Below, one piece after another: positions 26,077 through 33,729 of a stretch of 64,000 nt of DNA; the first letter of the stretch is position 1, and the number at the start of each line of letters is the position of its first letter. The translations under genes were made by a program, and so were the position numbers. Source of the DNA: Janthinobacterium sp. GW456P (GTDB lineage Bacteria; Pseudomonadota; Gammaproteobacteria; Burkholderiales; Burkholderiaceae_D); NCBI RefSeq assembly GCF_002127655.1, contig NZ_NEHB01000001.1:211972-275971 (forward strand), read 5' to 3'. The notes below the pieces were generated by a model. It saw only the letters and a program-made list of their open reading frames with translations. It ran no database searches and had not been told where the DNA came from.

Positions 26077-26747
26077 AGGGACAGGAGCAAGCGCACTGCG
26101 CGGTGGAACTGGATGGCGAGCTGGTCTGGCTGCTGGCGCACAAGGCCGGGTACTGGCCGGCGCGCAGGATACTGATCATTGCCGACATCCATTTCGGCAA
26201 GGCGGCCGCGTTTCGCGCGCTCGGGGTGCCCGTGCCGCGCGGCACCACCACGCAAAACCTGCTGGCGCTCGACGCCTTGCTGGCCAGTTACGCCTGCGAG
26301 GAAATCGTCTTTCTCGGCGATTTTCTGCATGCGCGCGCCGCCCATGCCCCCGCCACCTTGGCGGCCATGCTGGCCTGGCGCACGCGCCATCCCGACGTGC
26401 GCCTGACGGTGGTGCGCGGCAACCACGACGCGCATGCGGGCGATCCGGCCGCCGCGCTGGGCATCCGCATGGTCGATGAACCGCATCAGGTGGGCAAGCT
26501 GTCGTTCTGCCATCACCCGGACACCGTGGCGTCCGGCTATGTGCTGGCCGGCCACGTGCATCCCGTGTTTCACTTGCGCGCGGACAGGGGCGGCTTGCGC
26601 CTGCCGTGTTTCCTGCTGGGCCGCGAGCGCGCCATCCTGCCCTCGTTTGGCGCCTTTACGGGCGGCCATGCGGTGCGGCCAGGCGCAGGCGAGCGCGTCT
26701 ACGTGACGGCGGACGCGGCGATTTTTCCGCTGCCCGCTAACTGCTGA
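26073..26747 (+). CDS. pdeM: ligase-associated DNA damage response phosphoesterase PdeM
   Basis: A 224-aa calcineurin-like metallophosphoesterase closing the repair operon. Metal-binding motifs are D38-x-H40 (IIADIHFGK), G-D83 (LGDFLHA), GN117H118D (VRGNHDAH), and GHVH with H161/H163 (LAGHVHPVF). Family members are predicted endonucleases or phosphodiesterases that process DNA ends before ligation. Overlaps the helicase gene by 4 nt. A stem-loop (26756-26780) lies just after the stop. Confidence 0.9.
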   Translation: MKGQEQAHCAVELDGELVWLLAHKAGYWPARRILIIADIHFGKAAAFRALGVPVPRGTTTQNLLALDALLASYACEEIVFLGDFLHARAAHAPATLAAMLAWRTRHPDVRLTVVRGNHDAHAGDPAAALGIRMVDEPHQVGKLSFCHHPDTVASGYVLAGHVHPVFHLRADRGGLRLPCFLLGRERAILPSFGAFTGGHAVRPGAGERVYVTADAAIFPLPANC

Positions 26748-26755
26748 GTGTCTGG

Positions 26756-26780
26756 TACTTTTGGTGGAAAACTAAAAGTA
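26756..26780 (+). terminator. inverted repeat after the repair operon
   Basis: TACTTTT (26756-26762) pairs with AAAAGTA (26774-26780) around an 11-nt loop, 8 nt after the pdeM stop. The stem is AT-only, so its strength as a terminator is uncertain. Confidence 0.4.
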
Positions 26781-26952
26781 ACTGCGCTACCGTGGGCGGG
26801 ACTCATCCTACATGCGCTCTTGCCATCCTCCTATTTCTTGTGCCCCATGCGCGCACTAAGATGACGATTCCCTTGCCATGCGAGGGGGAAGAATTGCATG
26901 GTTTGCATTGTTTTTTGCATTGTTTCTGATTCCATCGATCAAGGAGATCATC

Positions 26953-27321
26953 ATGGCCACATCGAGCGACAATAAACAGCAAGGTAGTAAAACCAGTAGC
27001 GGTAGCAGCGGCGGCAGCGGCGGCAACAAGCAAAGCGATACCAGCAAACGGGGTTTCGCTTCCATGGACCCTGCCCAGCAGCGTGAAATCGCCAGCGAGG
27101 GCGGACGTGCCGCGCACGAAAAAGGCACGGCGCATGAGTTCACGTCGGAAGAGGCGCGCCGCGCAGGCAGCCAAAGCCACAAGAACGATGCCAACCGGCA
27201 AAGCGCCTCCAGCTCCAGCGGTTCGCGCGACAATGCCAGCATGAACCAGGAAGGCAACCGCGACAGTGGCAACAAGCAAAGCGGCGGGTCCGGTTCCAGC
27301 TCCGGGTCGCGCAACAAGTAG
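26953..27321 (+). CDS. KGG-domain stress-induced protein
   Basis: A 122-aa, extremely hydrophilic, Ser/Gly/Asn/Lys-rich protein without cysteine or hydrophobic segments. Residues about 32-78 carry KGG-type repeats of the GsiB/YciG group: KRGFASMDPAQQREIASEGGRAAHEKG, followed by the degenerate HEFTSEEARRAGSQSH. Such proteins are general-stress or desiccation proteins and are probably disordered. AAGGAG lies 7 nt before the ATG. The preceding 205 bp contain a TCCTACA half site (26806-26812) resembling the dyad at 36966. Regulation by a NarL-type regulator is only a guess. Confidence 0.85.
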   Translation: MATSSDNKQQGSKTSSGSSGGSGGNKQSDTSKRGFASMDPAQQREIASEGGRAAHEKGTAHEFTSEEARRAGSQSHKNDANRQSASSSSGSRDNASMNQEGNRDSGNKQSGGSGSSSGSRNK

Positions 27322-27345
27322 CGCTAGCTGAGTAGCAAGTCGCAA

Positions 27346-27391
27346 GTGGCCCTGGCCAGCGGGAAGCAGGCACGCCGCCGGTCAGGGCCAC
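27346..27391. other. 9-bp stem-loop after the KGG gene
   Basis: GTGGCCCTG (27346-27354) and CAGGGCCAC (27383-27391) are perfectly complementary around a 28-nt loop, 25 nt after the KGG gene. It could be an RNA end structure. There is no T tract. Confidence 0.4.
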
Positions 27392-27518
27392 GCTTATTTG
27401 GCTGCCGCAAAATTTTGATGCAATGCAGCAGGCATGGACTATGATGAAATAGCTGCGCCGGCCACGGTCCACGCGCAGTCAACGCAGTCAAATCGCACTC
27501 ACGATCAGGGAGAAGATG

Positions 27519-27782
27519 ATGGGCAACTCCACTACGCCGCAAGCCGGCAATAGCCAGGGCGGCACGCCGTCCACGGCTGGCAGCAAGCAAAGCACGGGCG
27601 ACTCGGGCGAGAACTTTGTATTGGTCGATAGCGGGCAGGGCCTCGATATCGGCGACGATCTGTTTTCCATCGGCGAGGTGCGGCGCGCCGACCGCTTGCC
27701 CCACCACCAGTCAGGCTCCGCCGGGCAGAGCCGGCAGAGCGCTGACGATGCGCCTGATACGACGGGCAGTACCGGCGTCTGA
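27519..27782 (+). CDS. small hydrophilic hypothetical protein
   Basis: An 87-aa protein rich in Ser, Gly, Gln and Asp. The first 32 residues are low complexity and are followed by a more ordered-looking block, ENFVLVDSGQGLDIGDDLF. No family recognised. An ATG pair (27516 and 27519) follows AGGGAG; the second has the better 6-nt spacing and was chosen. Composition resembles the KGG protein just upstream, suggesting both are soluble stress or disordered proteins. It runs convergently into the DUF2239 gene with a 9-bp gap. Confidence 0.55.
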   Translation: MGNSTTPQAGNSQGGTPSTAGSKQSTGDSGENFVLVDSGQGLDIGDDLFSIGEVRRADRLPHHQSGSAGQSRQSADDAPDTTGSTGV

Positions 27783-27791
27783 TCTGGCCGC

Positions 27792-28394
27792 CTATCTTTC
27801 TTCGCTCTCAAACCACCCGCGCTGGGCCAGTTGCAAGACGTGTTCGCGCACGTCCGCTGGCCATTCCTGTACGCACGCGAGAAACGCTGCTTGCTTGCCA
27901 GCGAACAGGGCGCGGCTCGCTTCCTCGAAGCCTGGCGCATCGCCGGCCAGCGCACTCATGACCTTATAGGCCGCTTCGCGCGCATGGCGCTGTTCATCGT
28001 GCGCCTTGTTGCCGCGCTGCGCGTGTTCCACCAGTTTGCGCAAGGCCACGGAAGCGCCGCCCGGCTGTGTCGCCAGCCATTCCCAGTGACGGGGCAGCAA
28101 GGTGATTTCGCGCGCCACGACGCCCAGCTTCGGCCGGCCGGCCGTGCGCGCAGGGGCGGGAGCGTCGTCCTGCGGCGCCGGCGTTGCTGCGCGAGGCAGG
28201 CGCTGCAGCACCTCGGCCAGGCTACCGTGCAGGTTCAGGTCGACCTGGCTGCCGCTGGCATCGTCGAAAATCAGGATCTGCGCATCGGGATCGCGCGTCA
28301 CCAGTTCCTTCAGTGTGTGCGCCACGGCATGCAATGTGCCTGCGGCCACTTTGCGTGGGCCGGCAAAGGCGGTCAGTTGGGTGGGGGCGTGCAT
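27792..28394 (-). CDS. DUF2239 family protein
   Basis: A 200-aa soluble protein of unknown function. Family hallmarks are the N-terminal TAFAGPRKVAAGTLHAVA, ILIFDDASGSQVDLNL, and the central RPKLGVVAREITLLPRHWEWLATQPGGASVALRKLVEHA, ending in a helical region with FEEASRALFAGK. The ATG at 28394 has GGAG 6 nt upstream. Its promoter (28425-28469) holds two identical ACCCGGGT palindromes, so expression is probably tightly repressed by a dedicated regulator that is not recognisable in the window. Confidence 0.85.
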   Translation of the reverse strand: MHAPTQLTAFAGPRKVAAGTLHAVAHTLKELVTRDPDAQILIFDDASGSQVDLNLHGSLAEVLQRLPRAATPAPQDDAPAPARTAGRPKLGVVAREITLLPRHWEWLATQPGGASVALRKLVEHAQRGNKAHDEQRHAREAAYKVMSALAGDAPGFEEASRALFAGKQAAFLACVQEWPADVREHVLQLAQRGWFESEER

Positions 28395-28424
28395 AGCTTG
28401 CTCCAATGAGTCCCTATGCAGTTA

Positions 28425-28469
28425 ATTTTACCCGGGTTAAATGGAAAGTCAATATCACCCGGGTAAAAT
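28425..28469 (-). promoter_or_regulatory. DUF2239 promoter with two ACCCGGGT operators
   Basis: On the minus strand TTGACT (28452-28447) and TAAAAT (28430-28425) are 16 nt apart, a strong sigma-70 promoter 31 nt before the ATG. ACCCGGGT palindromes sit at 28430-28437 (touching the -10) and 28457-28464 (just upstream of the -35), centres 27 bp apart, both flanked by A/T runs. Confidence 0.7.
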
Positions 28470-28481
28470 GGGGCAAGCCTG

Positions 28482-28979
28482 CTACAGATCGACCCGGCCG
28501 TGTTCGCCCATGTCCTTCGGCGGCTCGCCCGTGATCGCGGCCTTGGCCATTTCATAGAATTGCATCATCTTGCTGGCGCTGCTATCCCAATACTCGGCCG
28601 ACTGGATCGTCACCTTGATCAGCGACAGTTTCGGATCGTCGAGTCCGCCCGGGAACCAGGCTTTGACCAGCGGATTCCACAACTCCTCCGCCTTGGCGCG
28701 GTCCTTCAGCAGCTGCGCGTGGCCGCAGACGGACACGTACAGGCTGTCGCCCGTGTCGACGAAGCTGACATTGACTTGCGGGTTGTTCGCCAAGTCGCGC
28801 GTATAGCTGGCCTCGTCGGAAACAAAGAACCAGATCTGTCCCTCGTTATCGACCTGTTGCTGCGTCAACGGCCGGCTGGTGAGGATGCGCATGTCGTCGC
28901 TGGTGGTCAGCATGCCGAATTTGACGTCCTTGATCTTGGCCGCGATGCTGGCCAGTTGTTCGCTGGAATACGATTGCAT
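28482..28979 (-). CDS. pyridoxamine 5'-phosphate oxidase family / general stress protein 26-like
   Basis: A 165-aa split-beta-barrel flavin-binding protein. The N-terminal helix is followed by VKFGMLTTSDDMRILTSRPLTQQ, GQIWFFVSDEASYTRDLANNPQVNVSFVDTGDSLYVSVCGHAQLL and LIKVTIQSAEYWDSSASKMMQFYEMAKAAITG, which match the general stress protein 26 subgroup rather than biosynthetic PdxH. It probably binds FMN or FAD, and the substrate is unknown. AGGGAG precedes the ATG at 28979. It is divergent from the Fur-box operon; whether it shares that regulation is unclear. Confidence 0.87.
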   Translation of the reverse strand: MQSYSSEQLASIAAKIKDVKFGMLTTSDDMRILTSRPLTQQQVDNEGQIWFFVSDEASYTRDLANNPQVNVSFVDTGDSLYVSVCGHAQLLKDRAKAEELWNPLVKAWFPGGLDDPKLSLIKVTIQSAEYWDSSASKMMQFYEMAKAAITGEPPKDMGEHGRVDL

Positions 28980-29116
28980 GGGTGCTCCCTTGTTGGTTGT
29001 CCTGAACAACCAGCATAGGCGCTTGCTGCATGCGGCTCTGTACGGCAGCTTACGTAGCTGGGGAGCTTTGTTTCAAAGCTGTTACAAAACGCCGGCCCGG
29101 CGGGGCGCCCCATGTC

Positions 29117-29147
29117 TTGACTTAATAAATGATAATCATTATCATTT
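29117..29147 (+). promoter_or_regulatory. Fur box overlapping sigma-70 promoter
   Basis: TTGACT (29117-29122) and TATCAT (29140-29145) are 17 nt apart. A perfect 21-bp dyad, AAATGATAAT-C-ATTATCATTT (29127-29147), matches the Fur consensus and covers the spacer and the -10. Iron-replete repression of the downstream operon is strongly predicted. Confidence 0.92.
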
Positions 29148-29187
29148 GTTTGAAAATATCGGCATGCACTTTGATTGAAGGATGGGA

Positions 29188-29250
29188 ATGAAGCACACTG
29201 ACTTGTCGCGCCAGCTGGCCCGCTCCTTGCCGGGAGCGGGCTATGGGTAA
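29188..29250 (+). CDS. 20-residue leader peptide ORF upstream of the iron operon
   Basis: ATG at 29188 with GAAGGATGGGA upstream opens a 20-codon frame (MKHTDLSRQLARSLPGAGYG) ending TAA at 29248-29250. The start of the next gene (29243) lies inside its last codons, so ribosomes ending the peptide would be placed for re-initiation. It may be a translational-coupling leader rather than a functional peptide. It could also be a chance frame, because the downstream gene's own ribosome site is weak. Confidence 0.45.
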   Translation: MKHTDLSRQLARSLPGAGYG

Positions 29251-29896
29251 GGCGGGCGCCGCGGACAAGGCCAGGAACAATGCCAGTCGCGCCGTCTGGC
29301 TGAAGAACTTGCATCAATGGCACTGGATCAGCTCGGCGCTTTGCCTGCTGGGCATGTTTTTGTTCGCCATCACCGGCATCACCCTGAACCACGCCGGCCA
29401 GATCGAGGCCAAGCCGTCGATCACGCGCCAGCAGGCGCAGTTGCCGGCACCGCTCATCAAGGAACTGGCCGCGTATGCCGCCGGGCATGACGGCGCCAAC
29501 GCACCGATGCCGGCCGCCGCCGAAACCTGGCTCAAGCAGCAGTGGTCGCTCAATGCGGGCGGGCGTGCCGCCGAATGGTCGATCGACGAAGTCTACCTGC
29601 CCCTGCCCAGGGCGGGCGGCGACGCCTGGGTGCGCATCGGCCTGGAAGACGGGGCCGCCGAATATGAATTGACGGACCGGGGCTGGGTGTCCTGGCTCAA
29701 CGACGTGCACAAGGGCCGCAACACGGGCGTGGCCTGGAGCTGGTTCATCGACATCTTTGCCGGCGCCTGCATCGTGTTTTGCCTGACGGGGCTATTGATT
29801 TTGAACTTCCACGCGGCCAACCGGCCATTTACCTGGCCGATGGTTGGCCTCGGTATTCTGATACCTTGCGCGATCGCCTTGTTGTTTATCCACTGA
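29243..29896 (+). CDS. PepSY-associated transmembrane protein
   Basis: An inner-membrane protein of 217 aa. It has an N-terminal membrane helix (ISSALCLLGMFLFAITGITLNH), a periplasmic domain of about 120 residues with WVSWLNDVHKGRNTG, and two closing helices (WFIDIFAGACIVFCLTGLLIL and MVGLGILIPCAIALLFI). The HQWHW and NDVHKGR histidines are typical of the PepSY_TM group that mediates electron transfer or ferric reduction across the membrane. It is the first full gene after a Fur box and is followed by DUF2271, DUF4198, apbE and flavoreductase genes, which supports an iron-reduction role. Confidence 0.85.
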   Translation: MGKAGAADKARNNASRAVWLKNLHQWHWISSALCLLGMFLFAITGITLNHAGQIEAKPSITRQQAQLPAPLIKELAAYAAGHDGANAPMPAAAETWLKQQWSLNAGGRAAEWSIDEVYLPLPRAGGDAWVRIGLEDGAAEYELTDRGWVSWLNDVHKGRNTGVAWSWFIDIFAGACIVFCLTGLLILNFHAANRPFTWPMVGLGILIPCAIALLFIH

Positions 29897-29928
29897 TCGT
29901 TTTTATTTTTCCTTTTTACAGGCACACC

Positions 29929-30444
29929 ATGAAATTACGCTACTCCCTGGCGCTTGGCCTTCCCCTGATCGGTACGTCGGCGATGGCTGCCGACTTGTCC
30001 CTCAAGATTGAAATTCCGCAACTGAACGTGGCGGAATACCACCGCCCCTACGTGGCGGCGTGGCTGGAAACGGCCGATCAAAAGGTCGTTGGCAATCTGG
30101 CTGTGCTGTATGACGTGAAAAAGAAGGACAAGGCGGGCGAGAAATGGCTGAAGGATATGCGTCAATGGTGGCGCAAGAGCGGCCGCGACCTGACCATGCC
30201 CGTGGACGGCGTCAGCGGCGCCACGCGCGCGCCGGGCGAGCATACGCTGACTTTCCCTGGCGCCAAGGCCTTGCTCGACAAGCTGCCGGCCGGCGAATAC
30301 CAGGTGGTGGTGGAGGCGGCGCGCGAAGCGGGCGGACGCGAACTGGTGCGTGTGCCGTTCCAGTGGCCGCTGAAATCGGCCCAGTCCGTTCCTGGCAAGG
30401 GCAAGGAAGAACTCGGCAATGTCGTCGTCCAACTCAAACCTTAA
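29929..30444 (+). CDS. DUF2271 periplasmic protein with flavinylation motif
   Basis: A 171-aa exported protein. The signal peptide is MKLRYSLALGLPLIGTSAMA, probably cleaved after Ala20 or Ala21. The mature part is a DUF2271 beta-sandwich (PYVAAWLETADQKVVGNLAVLYD, WWRKSGRDLTMPVDGVSGATRAPGEHTL). D93-GVSGA-T99 matches the D-x2-[ST]-G-A-T sequence whose threonine receives FMN from ApbE in NqrC and RnfG. An apbE gene lies in the same operon. It is therefore a good candidate for a covalently flavinylated periplasmic electron carrier. The start is ATG with ACAGG upstream, 32 nt after the PepSY gene. Confidence 0.85.
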   Translation: MKLRYSLALGLPLIGTSAMAADLSLKIEIPQLNVAEYHRPYVAAWLETADQKVVGNLAVLYDVKKKDKAGEKWLKDMRQWWRKSGRDLTMPVDGVSGATRAPGEHTLTFPGAKALLDKLPAGEYQVVVEAAREAGGRELVRVPFQWPLKSAQSVPGKGKEELGNVVVQLKP

Positions 30445-30456
30445 GGCGCCTCTACC

Positions 30457-31281
30457 ATGTTGAAGCAACTGAATAAACCGCTGATCGCCCTGGCGCTGGC
30501 CGGCCTGGCCATGAACGCCCATGCCCACCGGGGCTGGATGGTGCCGTCGAGCACGATGGTGGAAAGCAAGGACGCCTGGGTGACGGTGGATGCCGCCGTC
30601 TCCGATGGCCTGTTCGAGATCGACCACCAGCCGTTGCGCCTGGATGCGCTGCAAGTGACCGGCCCGGATGGCGCGAAAGTGACGCCGGCGAATACGGTCA
30701 CGGGCCGCTTGCGCAGCGTGTTCGATGTGAAGATGGAAAAGCCGGGCACGTACAAGGCTGCCATCGTGTCGCAGAATGTGATGGCCAGCTACAAGCTCAA
30801 CGGCGAGCAGAAACGCTTCCGCGGCAACGAAGAGACGTTCAAGAAAGACGTGCCGGCCGATGCGCAAGACGTAAAAGTCACGCGCACGGCAAGCCGTCTG
30901 GAAACCTTCTTCAGCAATGGCGAAACCAGCACGGAAGTGTTCAAGCCGACGGGCGTGGGCCTGGAATTCGTGCCCGTCACCCATCCGAACGACTTGCGCG
31001 CGGGCGAAAAAGCCACATGGCGCTTCCTGGTCGATGGCAAGCCGGCGGCCAACCAGGCCTTCAGTCTGGTGCCGGGCGGCGTGCGCTACCGTGGCGTGCT
31101 GGGGGAAATCCGCCAGAGCACCGATGCCAAGGGCGAGATCACGTTCACCTTGCCCGCGGCCGGCATGTATTACCTGAGCAGCACCTGGCCAGCGGCCGCA
31201 CCGGCCGTGGCCGGCCAGCCGCCGGCCATGCCCGAGCGCCGCATGACGTACGCGGCCACCGTGGAAGTGCTGCCGCAGTAA
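30457..31281 (+). CDS. DUF4198 domain periplasmic protein
   Basis: A 274-aa exported protein with the signal peptide MLKQLNKPLIALALAGLAMNAHA. The mature protein begins with His and is a DUF4198 (NikM-related) domain: HRGWMVPSSTMVESKDAWVTVDAAVSDGLFEIDHQPL, KPGTYKAAIVSQNVMASYKLNGEQKRF and GVGLEFVPVTHPNDL. A C-terminal carboxypeptidase-regulatory-like beta domain follows. Members are linked to metal uptake across the envelope. Placed between DUF2271 and apbE in a Fur-controlled operon, it may bind or hand over iron chelates (inference). It begins 12 nt after the DUF2271 stop codon. Confidence 0.85.
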   Translation: MLKQLNKPLIALALAGLAMNAHAHRGWMVPSSTMVESKDAWVTVDAAVSDGLFEIDHQPLRLDALQVTGPDGAKVTPANTVTGRLRSVFDVKMEKPGTYKAAIVSQNVMASYKLNGEQKRFRGNEETFKKDVPADAQDVKVTRTASRLETFFSNGETSTEVFKPTGVGLEFVPVTHPNDLRAGEKATWRFLVDGKPAANQAFSLVPGGVRYRGVLGEIRQSTDAKGEITFTLPAAGMYYLSSTWPAAAPAVAGQPPAMPERRMTYAATVEVLPQ

Positions 31282-31307
31282 GCGGCGGCCCCTACGCGAG
31301 AGCTTCG

Positions 31308-32336
31308 ATGCGCCGGGTCCTGCTGCCGCAGCATATTTCCGACCAGGTCGCGCCGCCCGGCGCCGCGATCCGGGATCTGCGCGGCATGACGATGGGCACC
31401 AGCTGGTCGGTGCGCCTGCTGGAGTCCGCCATGCCGGGACGCGCGGGCAGCGCCGACTTGCAGCTGGGCTTGCAGCAGCAGCTCGATATTGTCGTCGCGC
31501 AAATGAGCCACTGGAGCGACGAGTCCGATCTGGGCCGCTTCAACCGCGCCGAGCCCGGCAGCTGGCACAGTCTGTCCGCCGCGTTTTGCGAGGTGCTGGG
31601 CTTTGCCATGCACGTGGCGCACGCGTCGGGCGGCGCCTACGATCCGTGCGCGGGCGCCCTCGTTAACCTGTGGGGCTTCGGTCCGCGCAAGCGCTACGAC
31701 GAGCCCGGTTTTCTTCCTCCCAAGCACGATACAGTGGCCCTGCTGCTGGCACAGCGCCAGCGCCGCCGCCTGGAACTGGACCTGCCGGCCCGCCGCGCGC
31801 GCCAGCCGGGTGGCTTGCAGCTCGATTTGTCGGCCATTGCCAAGGGCTATGGCGTGGACCGCCTGGCCCGCTACCTCGACAGCCAGGGCATCGGCCATTA
31901 CCTGGTCGAAGTGGGCGGCGAGCTGCGCGGCGCTGGCAGCAAGCCCGACGGCCAGCCCTGGTGGGTCATGCTGGAACAGGTCGATGGCGCCGATGCGGAT
32001 CAGCATCCGGCGGAAATGCTGCTGGCGCTGCACGGCCTGTCCGTGGCGACGTCGGGCGACTACCGGCGTTTCTTTCAGGATGGCACGGCGCGCTTTTCGC
32101 ACACGATCGATCCGCGCAGCGGCATGCCGATCGCCAATCAACTCGCTTCCGTCACGGTCGTGCACGAGCAATGCATGGCGGCCGACGCGTGGTCGACGGC
32201 CCTGACCGTGCTCGGTGTCGAAGCCGGCATGGCGCTGGCCGAAGAGCAGGGCCTGGCCGCGCGCTTCCTGCAGCGCGACGGCCTCGGCTTTCAAGAAACG
32301 CTGAGCAGCCATATGCTGGCCATGCTCGACGAATGA
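31308..32336 (+). CDS. apbE: FAD:protein FMN transferase
   Basis: Transfers FMN from FAD to a threonine of target proteins. The 342-aa sequence shows the ApbE signatures MTMGTSWSVRLLE, MSHWSDESDLGRFN, GGAYDPCAGALVNLWGFGP, LDLSAIAKGYGVDRLARYLDSQGIGHYLVEVGGELRGAG, and SVATSGDYRRFF with FSHTIDPRSGMPI, which form the flavin and metal sites. There is no clear lipobox or signal peptide from the chosen ATG at 31308, which is unusual for ApbE. The frame is open upstream, but the preceding gene's coding sequence fills that space. Its natural substrate is probably the DGVSGAT motif of the DUF2271 protein two genes upstream. Confidence 0.92.
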   Translation: MRRVLLPQHISDQVAPPGAAIRDLRGMTMGTSWSVRLLESAMPGRAGSADLQLGLQQQLDIVVAQMSHWSDESDLGRFNRAEPGSWHSLSAAFCEVLGFAMHVAHASGGAYDPCAGALVNLWGFGPRKRYDEPGFLPPKHDTVALLLAQRQRRRLELDLPARRARQPGGLQLDLSAIAKGYGVDRLARYLDSQGIGHYLVEVGGELRGAGSKPDGQPWWVMLEQVDGADADQHPAEMLLALHGLSVATSGDYRRFFQDGTARFSHTIDPRSGMPIANQLASVTVVHEQCMAADAWSTALTVLGVEAGMALAEEQGLAARFLQRDGLGFQETLSSHMLAMLDE

Positions 32337-32349
32337 ACGATTATCTTCC

Positions 32350-33714
32350 ATGATTTTTACGCACGATACGACGCGGCTGGCCTTGCTGGCCGCCCTGTCC
32401 CTCAGTTATGCGGGCGTGTGCCTGGCGCCCTGGCTGCGCGCGCGCGCCAGGCGCCGCGCATCCGCCGCCGCCAAGGCGGCGCTGGCAAACAGTCCCGCCT
32501 GGCTGGTGACATATGCAAGCCAGACGGGCAATGCCGAGGAACTGGCCACGCAAACGGCGCAGAGCCTGCAACTGGCCGGCATCCCCGTGCGCCTGTGCGC
32601 GCTGGCCGAAGTCATGGCCGTTGATCTGCAACAAGCGGAGCGGGCCTTGTTCCTGGTCAGCACCTATGGAGAAGGCGATGCGCCCGACAATGCGGCCGCC
32701 TTCATGGGCCGCCTGATGACGGGCGAGCTGGCGCTGCCGCAATTGCATTACGCGGTGCTGGCCCTGGGCGACCGCAGCTATGGCCAGTTCTGCGGCTTCG
32801 GCCGCGCGCTCGATGCCTGGCTGGCGGCGCAGGGCGCCTCGCGCCTGTTCGAGCGCATTGAAGTCGACCGCAGCGCCGGCGCCGCCATCGAGCAATGGTT
32901 CCAGCACCTGAGCCACCTGGCCGGCACCAGCGACGCGCCCGACTGGAGCGCGCCCGCCTTTGGCGACTGGCGCCTGACGCAGCGGCGCCACCTTAACCCC
33001 GGCAGCGCCGGCGGCGCCATCTATCACGTGGAACTGGCGCCCGTGGCCGGCAGCTTGCCTGACTGGCAGTCGGGCGACCTGGTGCAGGTGACGGCGCCCG
33101 CCGATCCATCCCAGCCACGCGAATATTCGATCGCCTCGATTCCGCGCGATGGCGGCGTGCACTTGCTGGTGCGCCAGCATGCGCATCCCGACGGCAGCCT
33201 GGGCCTGGCCTCGGGCTGGCTCACGGCGCAGGCCGCTGTCGGCGACGTGGTGCAGCTGCGCCTGCGCCAGCACCGGCGTTTCCGTCTGGAAGACAATGCC
33301 CGGCGCCCTTTGATTTTGATCGGCAACGGCAGCGGTATCGCCGGCTTGCGCGGGCATTTGAAAAGCCGCGTGCTGGCAGGGCAGCGGCGCAACTGGCTGA
33401 TCTTTGGCGAGCGCAACCTGGCCCACGATTTTCATTATCGCGAAGAGATTGAAGGCTGGCATGCCAGCGGCGATTTGCCGCGCCTGGACCTGGCGTTTTC
33501 GCGCGACCAGGCCGAGCGGACCTACGTGCAGGACCGCCTGCGCGGCAATGCCGATGAAGTCAGGCTGTGGCTGGAGCAGGGCGCGGCCATCTATATTTGC
33601 GGCAGCCTGGCCGGCATGGCGGGCGGCGTCGACCAGGCCCTGCAGGAGATACTGGGCCGGCCCGCGCTCGACGCGCTGGCGGCCCAAGGGCGCTACCGGC
33701 GCGACGTGTATTAA
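32350..33714 (+). CDS. membrane-anchored sulfite reductase flavoprotein-like diflavin reductase
   Basis: A 454-aa NADPH-dependent reductase of the CysJ/P450-reductase type. An N-terminal helix (LALLAALSLSYAGVCLAPWL) anchors it. A flavodoxin domain binds FMN (VTYASQTGNAEELA, STYGEGDAPDNAAAF, ALGDRSYGQFCGFG). The ferredoxin-reductase domain binds FAD (REYSIASIP) and NADPH (LILIGNGSGIAGLRGHL, IYICGSLAGMAGGVDQAL), and a C-terminal aromatic residue (RDVY) stacks on FAD as in the family. Last gene of the Fur operon, 13 nt after apbE. It probably feeds electrons from NADPH into the PepSY/DUF2271 path. Confidence 0.88.
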   Translation: MIFTHDTTRLALLAALSLSYAGVCLAPWLRARARRRASAAAKAALANSPAWLVTYASQTGNAEELATQTAQSLQLAGIPVRLCALAEVMAVDLQQAERALFLVSTYGEGDAPDNAAAFMGRLMTGELALPQLHYAVLALGDRSYGQFCGFGRALDAWLAAQGASRLFERIEVDRSAGAAIEQWFQHLSHLAGTSDAPDWSAPAFGDWRLTQRRHLNPGSAGGAIYHVELAPVAGSLPDWQSGDLVQVTAPADPSQPREYSIASIPRDGGVHLLVRQHAHPDGSLGLASGWLTAQAAVGDVVQLRLRQHRRFRLEDNARRPLILIGNGSGIAGLRGHLKSRVLAGQRRNWLIFGERNLAHDFHYREEIEGWHASGDLPRLDLAFSRDQAERTYVQDRLRGNADEVRLWLEQGAAIYICGSLAGMAGGVDQALQEILGRPALDALAAQGRYRRDVY

Positions 33715-33729
33715 TGCGGCAGGGATTGC

